DNA of 64,000 nucleotides from Clavelina lepadiformis (Eukaryota > Chordata > Ascidiacea > Aplousobranchia > Clavelinidae): positions 6,076,001 to 6,140,000 of the forward strand of contig NC_135240.1 in assembly GCF_947623445.1 (NCBI RefSeq). The letters run 5' to 3'. Position 1 is the stretch's first letter. The number at the start of each line of letters is the position of its first letter. A program made the position numbers and the translations under genes. The notes beneath the pieces are model-generated. The model saw nothing but the letters and a program-made list of their open reading frames with translations. It ran no database searches and was not told the origin of the DNA. Positions 23,520 to 36,300 of the stretch are shown one piece after another.

Positions 23520-26500
23520 CACAGTCAGCAGCACAACAATGAAGTCGATTGAATTACAAAACTAACAACTGCAACAGTAGCAGCATATAGTAGAAACGTT
23601 TTCGGCATAAACAAAATAAAATAACACAAATTGCTGAAACCGGTCTGATATTCTGTATTCACCAGCCTTCGGCTTTGCCTTTCGGCTAATGATAATTCTT
23701 TATTATATTGCATATTACTTTTCTATCTCTATCAGCCTACAGTATATTACAAACCTTATATCTTACCGTAGTTTTATTTAATACTCAAAGTTAGTTACGT
23801 CATAGTAATGAGCAAGAACATGAGCGCTAGGGATAACACACAGGCAGAAAATTTGTGCGGTTAAATCAAAGTTTTAATCTCAATTATTTTTCTGCAAATC
23901 TGTAGCGTTATACCAGCACCGTTGTTGGTTTTAATAAAAAAAAAACTAGTTGACAGACATGTCTGATATGCTTACGTATACTCTATAGGTCTACCCTATT
24001 CGGTGGTGTAATTAGATGCGCCGATAATGACAACGCAAGACTTAAACTCTCACGCTTCTTGGTTATAGGAATGGTCCAATTGAGACAGTAGTTAACGGAA
24101 AACCCACTTAAAAAGGCGAACACTACCAGGAAAAAAGGTGGTACAATCCCCAAAAATTTCCTGTCATTATTTCAAAATCGATATCGGTCGGATTCGATCA
24201 AATAAATTTGATTCAGTTTATTTTAAACTTTTGATCCGATTAACTCCGTCGTTGTGCCAAAAGAAAGAAGTTTCTATCTCTTCTGAAAACTTATAAAAGT
24301 GAAAATAATTTGACAGAATATATCCAACGTCAGATAATTTTGACGTAAAGAAATATGACCGTTATAAAAACTGACATAATATTGAACGATGAGTCTACTC
24401 ACAAAAAGATGGAATTCGATAATAATAATTAGATTACGTTCTTGTTGGTTATACGGCTGCAAAATAAGTTTTTTTTTTCAGATACCAGGATGCGTGTGCT
24501 GGCGTTTACTAGTGATAGATACATAAATAGTAATAAAAGTTGTCAAGATGAACATGGTCAGAAGATATGGTTTTAGCAAAATCAGTTCTACTTATAACGT
24601 GACGTAATTGCATAATTATTATGATTATAACTGCATAAACATGTGTAATGCATAATTTATAAATTTAGTGACGACAAATACTCTCGGATTGATAACAGCA
24701 ATGACATTGTCTTTTAAATAAAAAAAATCTTCAGCCTTCATAGTTTATTCCGTGCGTTTTTCATGCCGGAGCGTTTGAGCCTTCTTTAATATTAACGTTA
24801 ATCTCAATCAACTGACTTTCTATTCGACAAATTATTGATTAGCAACGACGATTTTAAAAGCACCAACGATTCAAGGAAGAACTACGATCTTCAGGATAAA
24901 AATGGTTCCATTTACGGCGTAAACGTCTGTGCCTACCTTGCTGACAGCGCTAACCTGCACTATAGAGCAGCAGGAAACTGATTTCGCGATGTGCTTCCGA
25001 ACATTTATAACCGGTCTCTTGTTGACCGTTTGTTCTTTTTTCGTGCGAGCGCGGTTTGTGTTTTATGAAAAATGAATGTTTTGTCTGAATTTATAGACGT
25101 TTTGGACACGTCTATAAATACTGTATTATAATAATTGGAGCGAACTCGTTTGAACCGGTTTCATGAGTAAATTATCATCTAGAGCAGGTAACTGAGGTAT
25201 CCGCCAGGCACACACCAACTGCGCCACGTTCGTGTTCACTGCCAGGGCGAACTAAACGCTATTTATGATGCAGTAATAGATGCCCTACGTGTTGGACTCC
25301 CAGCTGACGTCATTACAGATGTTTTCACTTATGACCTGCCAAGTAAAATTTATTACTAATTTCAACCGGTTGCGCAGAGCGCTTGACCGTCGGAAATTAA
25401 CAGCCATCACAAATGAAACAACTGTCAAATATGATGTCCGTTGGGTTTTGGTTCTATTGTTTGCTCTGTGCTTCACATTTGGACTCACGTTGTAATACAC
25501 TAATTTTTATATAAAATAATTGATAAGAAACTGCAAGGGCCTCTGTTCAGAAAGTAAAAAAGTTTTGCAGTGGCCCAACAAAAAAAAATTAAGAAACATT
25601 CGTTGTTTGTTTCTTCAGTTGGCTTCAAAATGCTACATTTGTATAATTGATGAACCGTGCCCTGTATATAATCAAACAGCAGCATGTATGGTTGTACTCT
25701 TGCAGGGTTTGAAAAATATGAGTGTTTATCGGACTTGGTTAAACGTACGAGGGGCCCTTTTCACTTCCCGAGTAGGCATATGCATTTGCGCATTCATGTA
25801 AAGGCCTGAATGGGAAGAAAGTCTGACGTAATAATACTCGTAACTACTGGATTCCGGCATGCTTGTAATTTTTTGAACTTTGTCCTCCAGCGCTATCGCA
25901 AAAACCGCAATAATCCTACGACACCAGAGATCGCAGAATAAGCAAAGAAAGATTCAAGAGCTTTCGGATAATTTCCTGTGTAGCGCCTCGCTTGTTGCTG
26001 CAATACAAGTATAATTGGAAGGAGGCTGGTTTGCTCGAAAACTTTGTGCGACATCTATTGGTAATTAGCTTTAATTGTTCAAAATCTGGAGGGGACTTGT
26101 ATCCCCCTGAGACAAGGTCACTGGTATAATTGGCACGACGTTTGTTGCTAATAACTGTAACCACAAATGAGAAGTTATTTCCAAAGATTACTTGATAAAC
26201 GCACGGCTGTTCAAGGCATGAACCATGTCTGCAACAAATATTTGGGATATTGAAGGATTTACTGGCAATTTTCACCGGGTTATTCCGCGGTTAAAATGAA
26301 GGCATGGACAAGTTCGCTTAACCCAAATCGTCCCAACACGACAAAGCGAGGTGCACGAAACCTTCTAGGCCGGATAAACTTGCCGTGAGATTTATTCACT
26401 TAAACCTTGAAAGTTTCTCGTTATCTGTCACCGGTGTAGAACAAAGTCGCATAAAAAGGTGCATTTGCCGCACATCATCGCGGCATAAATTTTACGCACA

Positions 26501-27311
26501 ATGTTTATTGGTAAATAAGATAACGATGTTTCAAGAAATGGATTTCCACAATACAAAAATTATTATCAGCGTTGAACTGCTTGAAGAACCAGCGCACGAA
26601 ACATTAAGACGCGATCTCCTGGAAATTTTTAAGTCTTAAGAGATTGGTTATTATTGACGCCATAGAGTATAGACAATGACGTAGCGTCATAATGACCGAT
26701 ATTGTGACGTTATAATCTTCTTGTGCCCCTTGGCGTAATGCTTGTTATGAGTAAGGAGCTAGGCCGACGAAGAAACGGGAATTTCGGGAAAAGCATTCTA
26801 AGCAACACTACAACATGGCATGCACTAGTGAAGAAAAAACAAGAGAATTCAATATTTCAATCAGGGCTTGATACAAGAAACTTCAGTTGATTTTCGGCTT
26901 GGTCCAATTATTTCACACCATCGCTGATTAGTCGTTGTCTGAAAAACAGCGAAAAATAAAAACTGTTGCGGAAGCAAAACATAAACAAAAATTCGCTCCG
27001 TTTTCACTGAACCACATTTCCCTGCTTTCTTAACAGCAAGCACAGAGCAAGGACCAGGTAAAATATACATCAAAGTTGAATTTATCTTGAAATCCGGGTC
27101 TCCTGTAACAGCCCCGTATTGCATTTTCAAGTAATGAATATTTCATGATTATTTTTTGGCTATTTGAAGCCGAAAACGCATCAAAGTTGGACATTAGACA
27201 GTGAAAAGGCATCCAATTTCTTAATCCGCGTATTTAGCAGAAACAAAACAACTCAAAGGTGGGTAGAATGGTAACATAATGACGTCATAAAGTAAACAGA
27301 GCCCCACAATT
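23520..27311. other. intergenic interval before NEK1
   Basis: No exon chain or known element is recognised. The plus frame 26385-26639 (84 codons, ending LRRDLLEIFKS) has no motif I know and no evident splice partner. The NEK1 3' UTR presumably occupies the right end. Confidence 0.45.
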
Positions 27312-30300
27312 TCATCGGAAACCGACAAGAATGAGCTCTATACCTTCACAGTAAGCCCCATCAGCCAGCACGAGTTGTCTGATCCTCTGGTATAAAAGAT
27401 CATGTTTCTCGCCCAACACCGCTCGAACTCGTCTCTCGCATTCCGCCATCTCCTCGTCTGCGTCCTCGTGGATCGCCTGCACAGATCGCGCGGTTTAATC
27501 GTGACGTCATAATGGTCATAGCAATGGTTTTCTAACACACTGTACACAAATTTTGCCGTGCCTATGACGTGATTGTGCAGGAAAACGGCGCGGTTCTTGA
27601 AATAAATATTCCGCTTGTTATGAAAAGCACATGCAGAAGGGAAAATGGAAGGAATTAAGAACTAAACCAACGATTCAAAGCGAGTAGCTATATCTGTTTT
27701 CTTTCAAACGATCACCTCTACGGCAGACAGATTCTTAAACTAAACCCCGTTAATCCACGAGGTTAAAAACATTAAACGCTGCAATTAATTCGTGCTGGAA
27801 GGTTACAAGGTTCCATTTAGAAGAGCGATCAAGTTAAAACCACACTCTAACACCTATGGGTATATCGCTTACGACCGCTAACACTGTATTTCTTTCTTTT
27901 TCGATCTTCTTAAGATCTTATGCTAATTTTCAACATCAACAAGAGGAACAAATTCAAAATCTACAATATTAATTGCAATTGCGCAATATTCTGCCTTTTC
28001 TGGCATCTCAATTCCAGTAACCTTTTATGAATGAAATTTTGAGCACATTCGTAAGTTCAGTTGCAATGCCGACCACTACAAATCAGCAAAACACACCTGC
28101 ACGCAGCGATACGCTTCCAGAAACTTTTCGAGCCCCAAATCTCGTTCCAGTTGCTCGCGATTTCGTTCCAACCTGCAAAAGACGCTTCCCGTGTCGGAAT
28201 CATCGCCGTTGTCGCTTCCGTCTTTATCGCAGTCGTCGGCGAATGAATCGCTATCTATGACACAACAATGGCAATTGTTTATACGTCATAATACCTTTGC
28301 GCTCAATTAAAAGCGGAATAAAAAATTAAAAACATTGAAATACGACCATTACCGAATAGAATGATACAACTGGCATATTCAGTTAAGTATGGAAATGATG
28401 CGAGAACCCAAAGCGTTTCGATGAAATTTTTTTGCTATTTCGCATTCTGCTGCTTTTCCCGGGGGCATATCGTCTATATGAAGTAACACCAACCAACCTG
28501 ACTGCCACTCTTCGTTTATTACGTCAACACCTTCGTCACTATCGTCAACATCCTCCAGGAGCAAGGCTGCCTGATGTCCAGCGGAGTAGGGAGGCGACGC
28601 TGACCCTGGTGGAAGAAGGTTGGGTTAAAGAGGTGTTAAAAAAGCAAATGGACTTAAATGAGCTATGCACAGACGATCAGGTTTTCGACTTCGACTTCAT
28701 ATAAGAAGTTTTAAAAGACTGTGACTTTTAAAGACCGACTGCTAAATTTTTGCTGTAGCTGTAGAAGTATAAATTTTGAGAGACCGTTGGAGAACATGGA
28801 GAGACAGTTTCTTAAAAGTGCCAACAACAACAACAACAACAATTACTTCACGCGCGCATAAACCCGCTAAATAATTAGTACGTAGATAATAATCGACCCA
28901 CCGACTACGAAACCTGATTACACCCGAGTATAAACATATTTATACAATCTAATTACCGTCGGGAGTATTCTGACAGTGTAATTATACCAATATGACATCA
29001 CAATGCTTAATTATGTCGCAACAGCAGGCCCTATTAACCTCCATCGTCGTTGATGAGGAGCGCGTTTTCCAGATTCGCTCTCATGACGTCTAATTCCTCG
29101 TCGTCAGTGGCAACCGCATCATCGACCGTGCTCCCAAAATCAACTTCTTCATCTTCATCGAAGTTGGTGTCGTTCATGGATACAGCAACAAAGAGCTCCT
29201 GGGGATCGTTTTCAGCATCCTGCAGCTGCGAGGAGTGTTTTCTTTCCCGGAATCCAACCTCGTCTTCTTCTTCTTCCTCCTTGGATGCGGCTGATGTAAG
29301 ATCAGGCAAGGAGCAAGTCCGAAGAAACTGGAGAAATCGCAAAAAAATTCTAACTTTTATGTTAACTCATTTATTTTACATTGACTGCTGCCATTAACCA
29401 GCAAATGCTCTTATTTCATTTGTTAATTTGCCAATAAATCCGTGGCCAGATTCGGCTCTTTTCAACAAAAAAATAACACGAAAAACATTGAATAAAAAAT
29501 ATTAAGCCGGGCAAATTTCACACGGATATGCTTAACTTGAACAAAGCCTATAGTTTGCACAGAAAATTGTAACGCAGCAGCTTACGCCGTCCAATAGTGA
29601 TTTGCGCAAATACTTCATGGATAAAAAATTCTGTCGCCATGTGCAAAGCATACGGCCATTATCATCATCCTACTGATAACTAATACCAAAAAACTGACGT
29701 AAAACACAGAGCTGGGTGCGCTTGAAAGCGATGGTTTCCACGAAGGATTCTCAACACGTTAATCGTAAAGGCAATTGGAATAGATTGCGTATTATACAAA
29801 AAATTTTCATTATTTATCTATAAACAATTTCGTTTATATTTTACTTAATGGATAGCGGTTCAGATGTTTGTTAAAGCTTGTCATATTCAAAATCAGCGAA
29901 TATGTTTTGCTGAAACAAACAATGCGTAAATAATCACATATATTTTGCATTTGTTCTCAAAGTTTCATTACTAGTCAGTCACTTTGGCCCGTCCATTTTA
30001 AAGTAGCTCAATAATAACCCAAAAAAGCTTCAACACCTCTGATATTGACTGACATTGATTTTCTAAAACCCCGTTGGTAAACAAGTAAATTAACACATTA
30101 GCTGTAAAGGCAATATTGCTTTGAATTTCAACTTGCAACTTCCTGCAGTTGAGCGACTTAAATCGAGTTGTTCCTCAATTTTCAACAAAAATCTCCTTAT
30201 AATTGGAAGTTTAAAACTAGCGCTGTCCAAGATTAAATTGCACTTGACAAGAAATAAAGTTAAAAAATGACTGACTTTAGGGTTCGGCGAATCGAAGTGG

Positions 30301-33300
30301 CCCAAAGTTAACTTCATTAACATCTGATCGTTCGCTGTGCGGTAGAGGCTCTTGCTCAAGGGACTGGCACTCATTGGCGTGTCCTTCTGAAAACAACATA
30401 AACTTGTTATGATGACACCTGGTATGGCACAGTTGGTAAGATAAAATACATTTTTCGTTTTTGCAATCACGTAATTAATAATGCAATTAGCCACAATAAG
30501 GTCTAGTGCGTAGTGTAGTACTACGATTTTTTGAAACAAGTCGGACGGATAATTTTATTAATGGAATTAGAAAACGACCCACTGTCCAACGAGATGCGTA
30601 TGTGGAACATCGTCGTGCGCCACCTAGCAGCAGCTAATTTTAAAGTTACTGCCCACCGGGGGTGGTATATCTCTCCAGTAGCTTTGACCAGGTATGCATT
30701 AAATTATTGTAAATGTAGCGTACTATGACCCACAGACTACCGCATGGATACTTTAGCATATAACATATATATATAACAAATAGCTTAGATCCAATGAACC
30801 GTAAGACGACACCTACCTGTTTGGGCAAAGGTGAGGTTGCAAGATTGTTGATTCTCGTCGCTCGATTTACTTTGCTAAAGAACGGACTTTCGGAGACCGG
30901 AGGCTGCAAAACATCACGTGATTGTGGGGACGTAGGAGATGATCTAAAGAAAAGGAAGACGCGGGATGATAGTCTTCTGATTTGAATGGATAGCATCTAG
31001 CCTGGAAGTGATATTTTAATCTGGAAATCTTGATTTTTTTCCAAACCTCTTTGAAGAATCTTTAGAATGAGATTTATGATCAGGCGACTCTGGATGAGGA
31101 TCTGCTTCCTCTGAGGAAGACGGACTTTTCTTTGGTGAGTTTGGCAGCTGCGTGGGCCGGGGTGGTAAAGCCGGTTTCGTCGGAGATGGTTCTTGACTTG
31201 TCCACGCAGATGCTTGCTGGACTGGTTTATCGTCAAGAGAAGCAATGTTTTTGATTCCTTCTGTTAATTCCACCACTTCTATATCCTCCTCATCACTCTT
31301 CCCGGACTTTGGTGAACCTGTCTGGGATGCTGTGGTGTCTTCCATAGCTTTGGATTTTGGACTCTCCTTAGGTGAAGAACTTTTCTGAGATTTTGAGGAT
31401 TCTTCAGGTGAAAGCTTATCAGTCTCTGCCTCATCCTGCATAGCTGGAACTTCCTCTTTCAAATCAAGCTTAGCTGGAGGATTTCTTTCTACAACATCAG
31501 CTTCCAAGGCATCATTGCTTTGCTTTTCAACTTCCAACGAATCCTTGACCTTAGCATCTGTGTTCTCACTCCCAACATCCACTGATTTGGTGACGATTTC
31601 CGGAGTTTCAATGTCTATGGACTTAATCACGTATGTGCCATTCTTCGGGACAGGTGTGAAATTGGCGGCAAGTTGCTTAGACGGAGCAGGGTTGTTGGGT
31701 TGAACGGCATCGACAGATTTTATCACAATAGTTGCGTTGTTGATGGAAGGTTTAGGCATGGGTAGCGGCCTGCCACCACCATACGCCTAGGATTAAAGAC
31801 ACGCAGTGAAATAATGGCAAGCGTTGTGCAGGTTTTATGTAAAATCTAGTCACACGTAAGTTTTAAGAAAGCTGAGAAATGTTCAGCAAGTTTACAGCTC
31901 GCAAACTTTCATAAAAAATACGAACTATCAGCTACATTACACTAATGGGCATATTATAAAATCAGCCTCAGTCAAACAATAATTGCGTCAAAGATCAAGT
32001 AGAATTCTTACATTATTTAAAGAATTTACAAATTATCAGACAAGTTATCGTTAAGCAATTTATCAAAAAGCACCACCTTTATCAAGGAGGAAACACTTTT
32101 GTGATCCTGTGCATTAGGCGGTTTATCTTCCTTTACACTTTGAAGATTTTGTTCATCCTTTTTCTTGTTGTTTGTGTCTGATTCTTTCACTGGCGAAGTT
32201 TCCAATCCGTCATCTTTAACAAAATTTTATTTGTATTTTCTTAAAAAAATGTAAATTAAAAACATTACACTTTTTAAGTATGTCGAAAGACTAATGTTCT
32301 TCTTTAACTTAAAATTACCATGTTTTATGAGTTTTTTTAAATACTAATTGGTATAGCAACTTCCGAACTTTTTGGCGAAGACAAGAATGAGTTCAATTTC
32401 AAATTACTACGCGTTAATCGATAGTTGTGAAAATTTTTAAACCAAAAATTTTAACAAAACTTGTTCAAAACACGATAAAAGTTTCTAAAACAATAACATG
32501 TCAACCCATTAACAAAGCCACAACTTTTATCCACTGTGTTTATTATATTACAAGGAATTAACATTTTTTGACTACTGGCAAAATGACATCATCATACCTT
32601 GAAGACAGCAACTGTGAGTTTACCAAAGTCTCAAGTCAACAAACTTCAAGTTAGCTTAAGATTTTTACATGCAATGTCAAAGCAGTTTACTGAAAACAGT
32701 CAAATTTCTTTGAGTTGTGCAAAATTTTCAGTTAATCGAACAACTCAAACTAAGGAGCGTCCACTATGCTCCTCACACAAGTATTGCTATCGCCTGATTA
32801 GTCTATATATATATGAAAACAAATACATAATATCTAACTTTGCTCTTTATCGCCATCTGAAGGCAGGGTCATGGTCGGAGCTTGTATGGTCATCTGGTTG
32901 AGACGCTGAACGAAGGTACCGCTAGGAACGTTCCATTGACGTTTGGGAAGTGCAGGTTTTTCATGGAGCGTTGGCGGTAAGACTGTTGCTAGAACGGTAA
33001 GAAATGTTTGTTGACAAATACTAATACTATCGAATAATACTACTACTGTACTGCTACTACTAATGTTAATACTGGTGAATAATATCAAAAAAAACCTTTA
33101 AACTCATTTAGTTGTAACCTTTTTTGGGATTGTAAGCATTTGCTGATAAAGATCAAAATAACTCATTAAAAGTTCACAGTTCTTTTACAAATTGGATATA
33201 CATTTGTCGTTTAGACAAATTTGCAAAGGTTTCAGTAGCGTTTTTTATGTGACAGTGTGTAGTTATGCGCCTAAGAGAATATTGTTGGAGCAACCTTCCA

Positions 33301-36300
33301 TCTGAGACGCCGTCTCCTGCAAGGGAAGACCAGCTATCTTCGCCCCAATATCACCACCGTCACCCCACTGCTTCCAAGCTGGCGGTTTGCTTGCCTGGAT
33401 GATATGATATTACGACTTTTTGTAAATGAAACTTCTATGTCATGAAACCATGAACAACCGATGCAGTTTGACGCTTTACAAACGGAAACATGCTACAGCG
33501 CTTTACCTCTGTTTTCTCAGGCAACACAGGAAGAGGTCTTGCCCCAGGCTTTTCATCCCATGCTGGTTTAACTGCTGGTCTGATATCATGAAAACAAGCA
33601 AGAAGTAATTAGTATAATGGTGTTGGCGTGGCAATGCAGAAAAAGTGTCAATCATAATTTCAGAAATTGCAATATTTGGTGATTCAGCATTTAAATAGAT
33701 GGGATAAGCTTTACATGGGCATTTGACATTACAATGACACGCAAGTCTGCGTAAGATATTTTAATATAGTTTAGCTGATTTCTATTTCTAAAAAATCACT
33801 TCTATAATTTCATATCAGGAAATTAATTTTACTTTTCTTTCCCGTCCTTCTGTTGGCTTGCAGCGTCGGCTTGTCTTGTTCTACTTTCTTCCACTTCCAA
33901 CTTCCTGTCTTCTTCTTCGAAATCGATGCTGTATCGCTCATTTACTCTTTTTAGGATTTGTTTTCGAAGACTGGCGCCTTCGGGACGAGATGGACTCAAC
34001 ACCTGCCATGGAGTAAACATCGCTTTGGGTGAATTCTCAATGTTGAAACTTTTGAGTGTTATTGAGGTTCGAGGAATTTGTTGTTCACATCACAAGATAT
34101 CCTCAATTGGACAGGATGGGATTTATTGTTTAAAGATAGTGCACATTGGTAAGTTGCTGACAAATTTATCACTACGTCTGTTTGTGCTGGCCGCCTTATC
34201 AGAAATAAATCTTAAGTTTTTTGCCTGTGCACCTCGTTAGTTGCCGAGACCTCATCTCCCTTGGCCTTCTCTTCATCTTTTGCCGCCTGCACAATGGGAG
34301 CACCAACAGCAAACAAAGCCTGTGTGATTCCGATCGGATTTGGGTTGTATTTGACCGGTCTCTCATCTGGTGGGATGATGCCCCGTGCACGTGCCTATAC
34401 ATTCACATGTTTTATCACATTGTTTACGAGGATAAGATTATCAGATGAATCAGATTATCGTCACCAGATTTTTTTATCACAATTGGTTAAAGAGAATTTG
34501 ACGATTTTACCACAACATTATCGAGTTTTACTCAGTAAGTTTGCATTATCACTGATACAACATCAACATATCTTATCCAAAATTAAGATATTGCATCAAA
34601 TATATTGGGAATTACAGTATGTCTGCTATCATAGATAAAGGTATTTTGGATTACATTAACCACGTTAATAGAAGGATCCTCTTTTTGGAAAATACAGTAT
34701 TTTTATAATATTTTCGGTCAAAAAAATCTTCTTTTCACCAAGTTCTCGAGTTTCCTCTTTTCTTCCATCTCTTCCAAGTTCTTTCTCTCTTGTCTGGCAT
34801 CCAAGATTTCTCTCCTCTTCATCATCTTCTCTTTCAACATCTTTGCTCGATCTTCCGCCTGCTGCTGCAGAGCCTCAATCTTCTTCTTCCGCTGCACAGC
34901 TTCAGACGTCAACTCATCGTCGGCCAAAGCAACCTGGTTGGTAAAATGACATCATTGTCATCTTATTTGTTCTGCTTTATACTAATTTGTCTATTACAAA
35001 TGAACCGAAAATTTTTAATTCGTTTATTACAAACGAGTTAAAAACACCATGTTTGCATAATATTTGATTGACTAACTTCGACTTTTTTCAAAGAAATTAT
35101 ACACCAGAAGAGCAGTCTCTGCTATAAGCCAATCAAATAAAGAAGGAAGCGGGCTTTACAAAATAAGGTTTTAAGCGGGAATTGACTTAAGGATCAATTT
35201 CCATTAGCATAGGGTTAATCATCATTTAAAGTTTGATACTGAGGTTAGACCAACATCTAACAAAGTAAAAAGCTTGAAACAGATGACTCTTCGCTCTCAA
35301 TATGAAGCAGCAACAGCAGTAACCAGAACAAACTGGACATGATGTTTGCTAAAGTCAGCTGTGAAGACAGTAAACATGACCAAAATACCAAGCGTTTCAA
35401 AAAGTCATGTTGTACCAAGTGCATAAGTTTGCAAAACAATGAGATCCAGCTTTATTTAGAATCAAAAATTAATAATTTGAAACTTAATACATCTAGAACC
35501 GTGAGCAGCTGCTGCATTTAACTTGGGCAGAAGCTGTAACAATTTATGCAACTCACTAGGGACGTGTCACGCGTGCGATTATTTGGATTCGTATGAAACC
35601 GAATATCATAAAGGTTGACTCAAACGAACCCCAAGTCTATTCATATCAGCACCAAATCATAAAATTTCATCAAAAAATTGTAAATGTATAAATTGTAACG
35701 TGACGTGATTGCTAAAAATTTAATCAAATGACGATTTGAAAAGCAAAATCCATAAATAAAATACCTTCAGTAAAAAATATTGACTCTGGTTTAACTCAGC
35801 TTAGCTAAGAAAGTACGTCATCATTTCTTACCAAAGGCAATAAATTTATAAGTAATATTGTATTCGGGTTCGCCATCGTTAGTATTTGTGTTTGCCCGAA
35901 TCTTCCACACAGGCAATATTCAGTTAACTAATTTCGGTTTATATCGACCCGACCCAATAACACACACTGGTTGCAAATTTTCCAAGTTAATTCCACGGCA
36001 ACACAATCTTTGCAGAATTGACATGGAACATTGACTCAGATATTAAGAAAATTCATGACACCGACCTTATATGCATTTTGATTGCCTTTGATTTTATTCT
36101 GAAGAGCTTTCCTATCGTTGTAGTTTTGTTGCCTGATCTGGTGCAGCCGGGAAAGATACTGCTTTTCATCGGGGTTACCAGCTGTATGGTGAAGTAGAAC
36201 GTTGTGAAAAGAGAAATCTTGTTACGGTTTGCAAGACAAATAATGACTACTGACTACATATCACTTGATGCACTAATGTAGCTGTATAAGCACCTGTAAT

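Noticed and set aside
28432..28704. Plus-strand 90-codon frame
   Set aside because: It is antisense to NEK1 exon 28498-28605, which matches the conserved INEEWQS region.
29050..29397. Plus-strand Ser-rich 115-codon frame
   Set aside because: It is antisense to the acidic NEK1 exon 29039-29327 containing RTCSLPDL.
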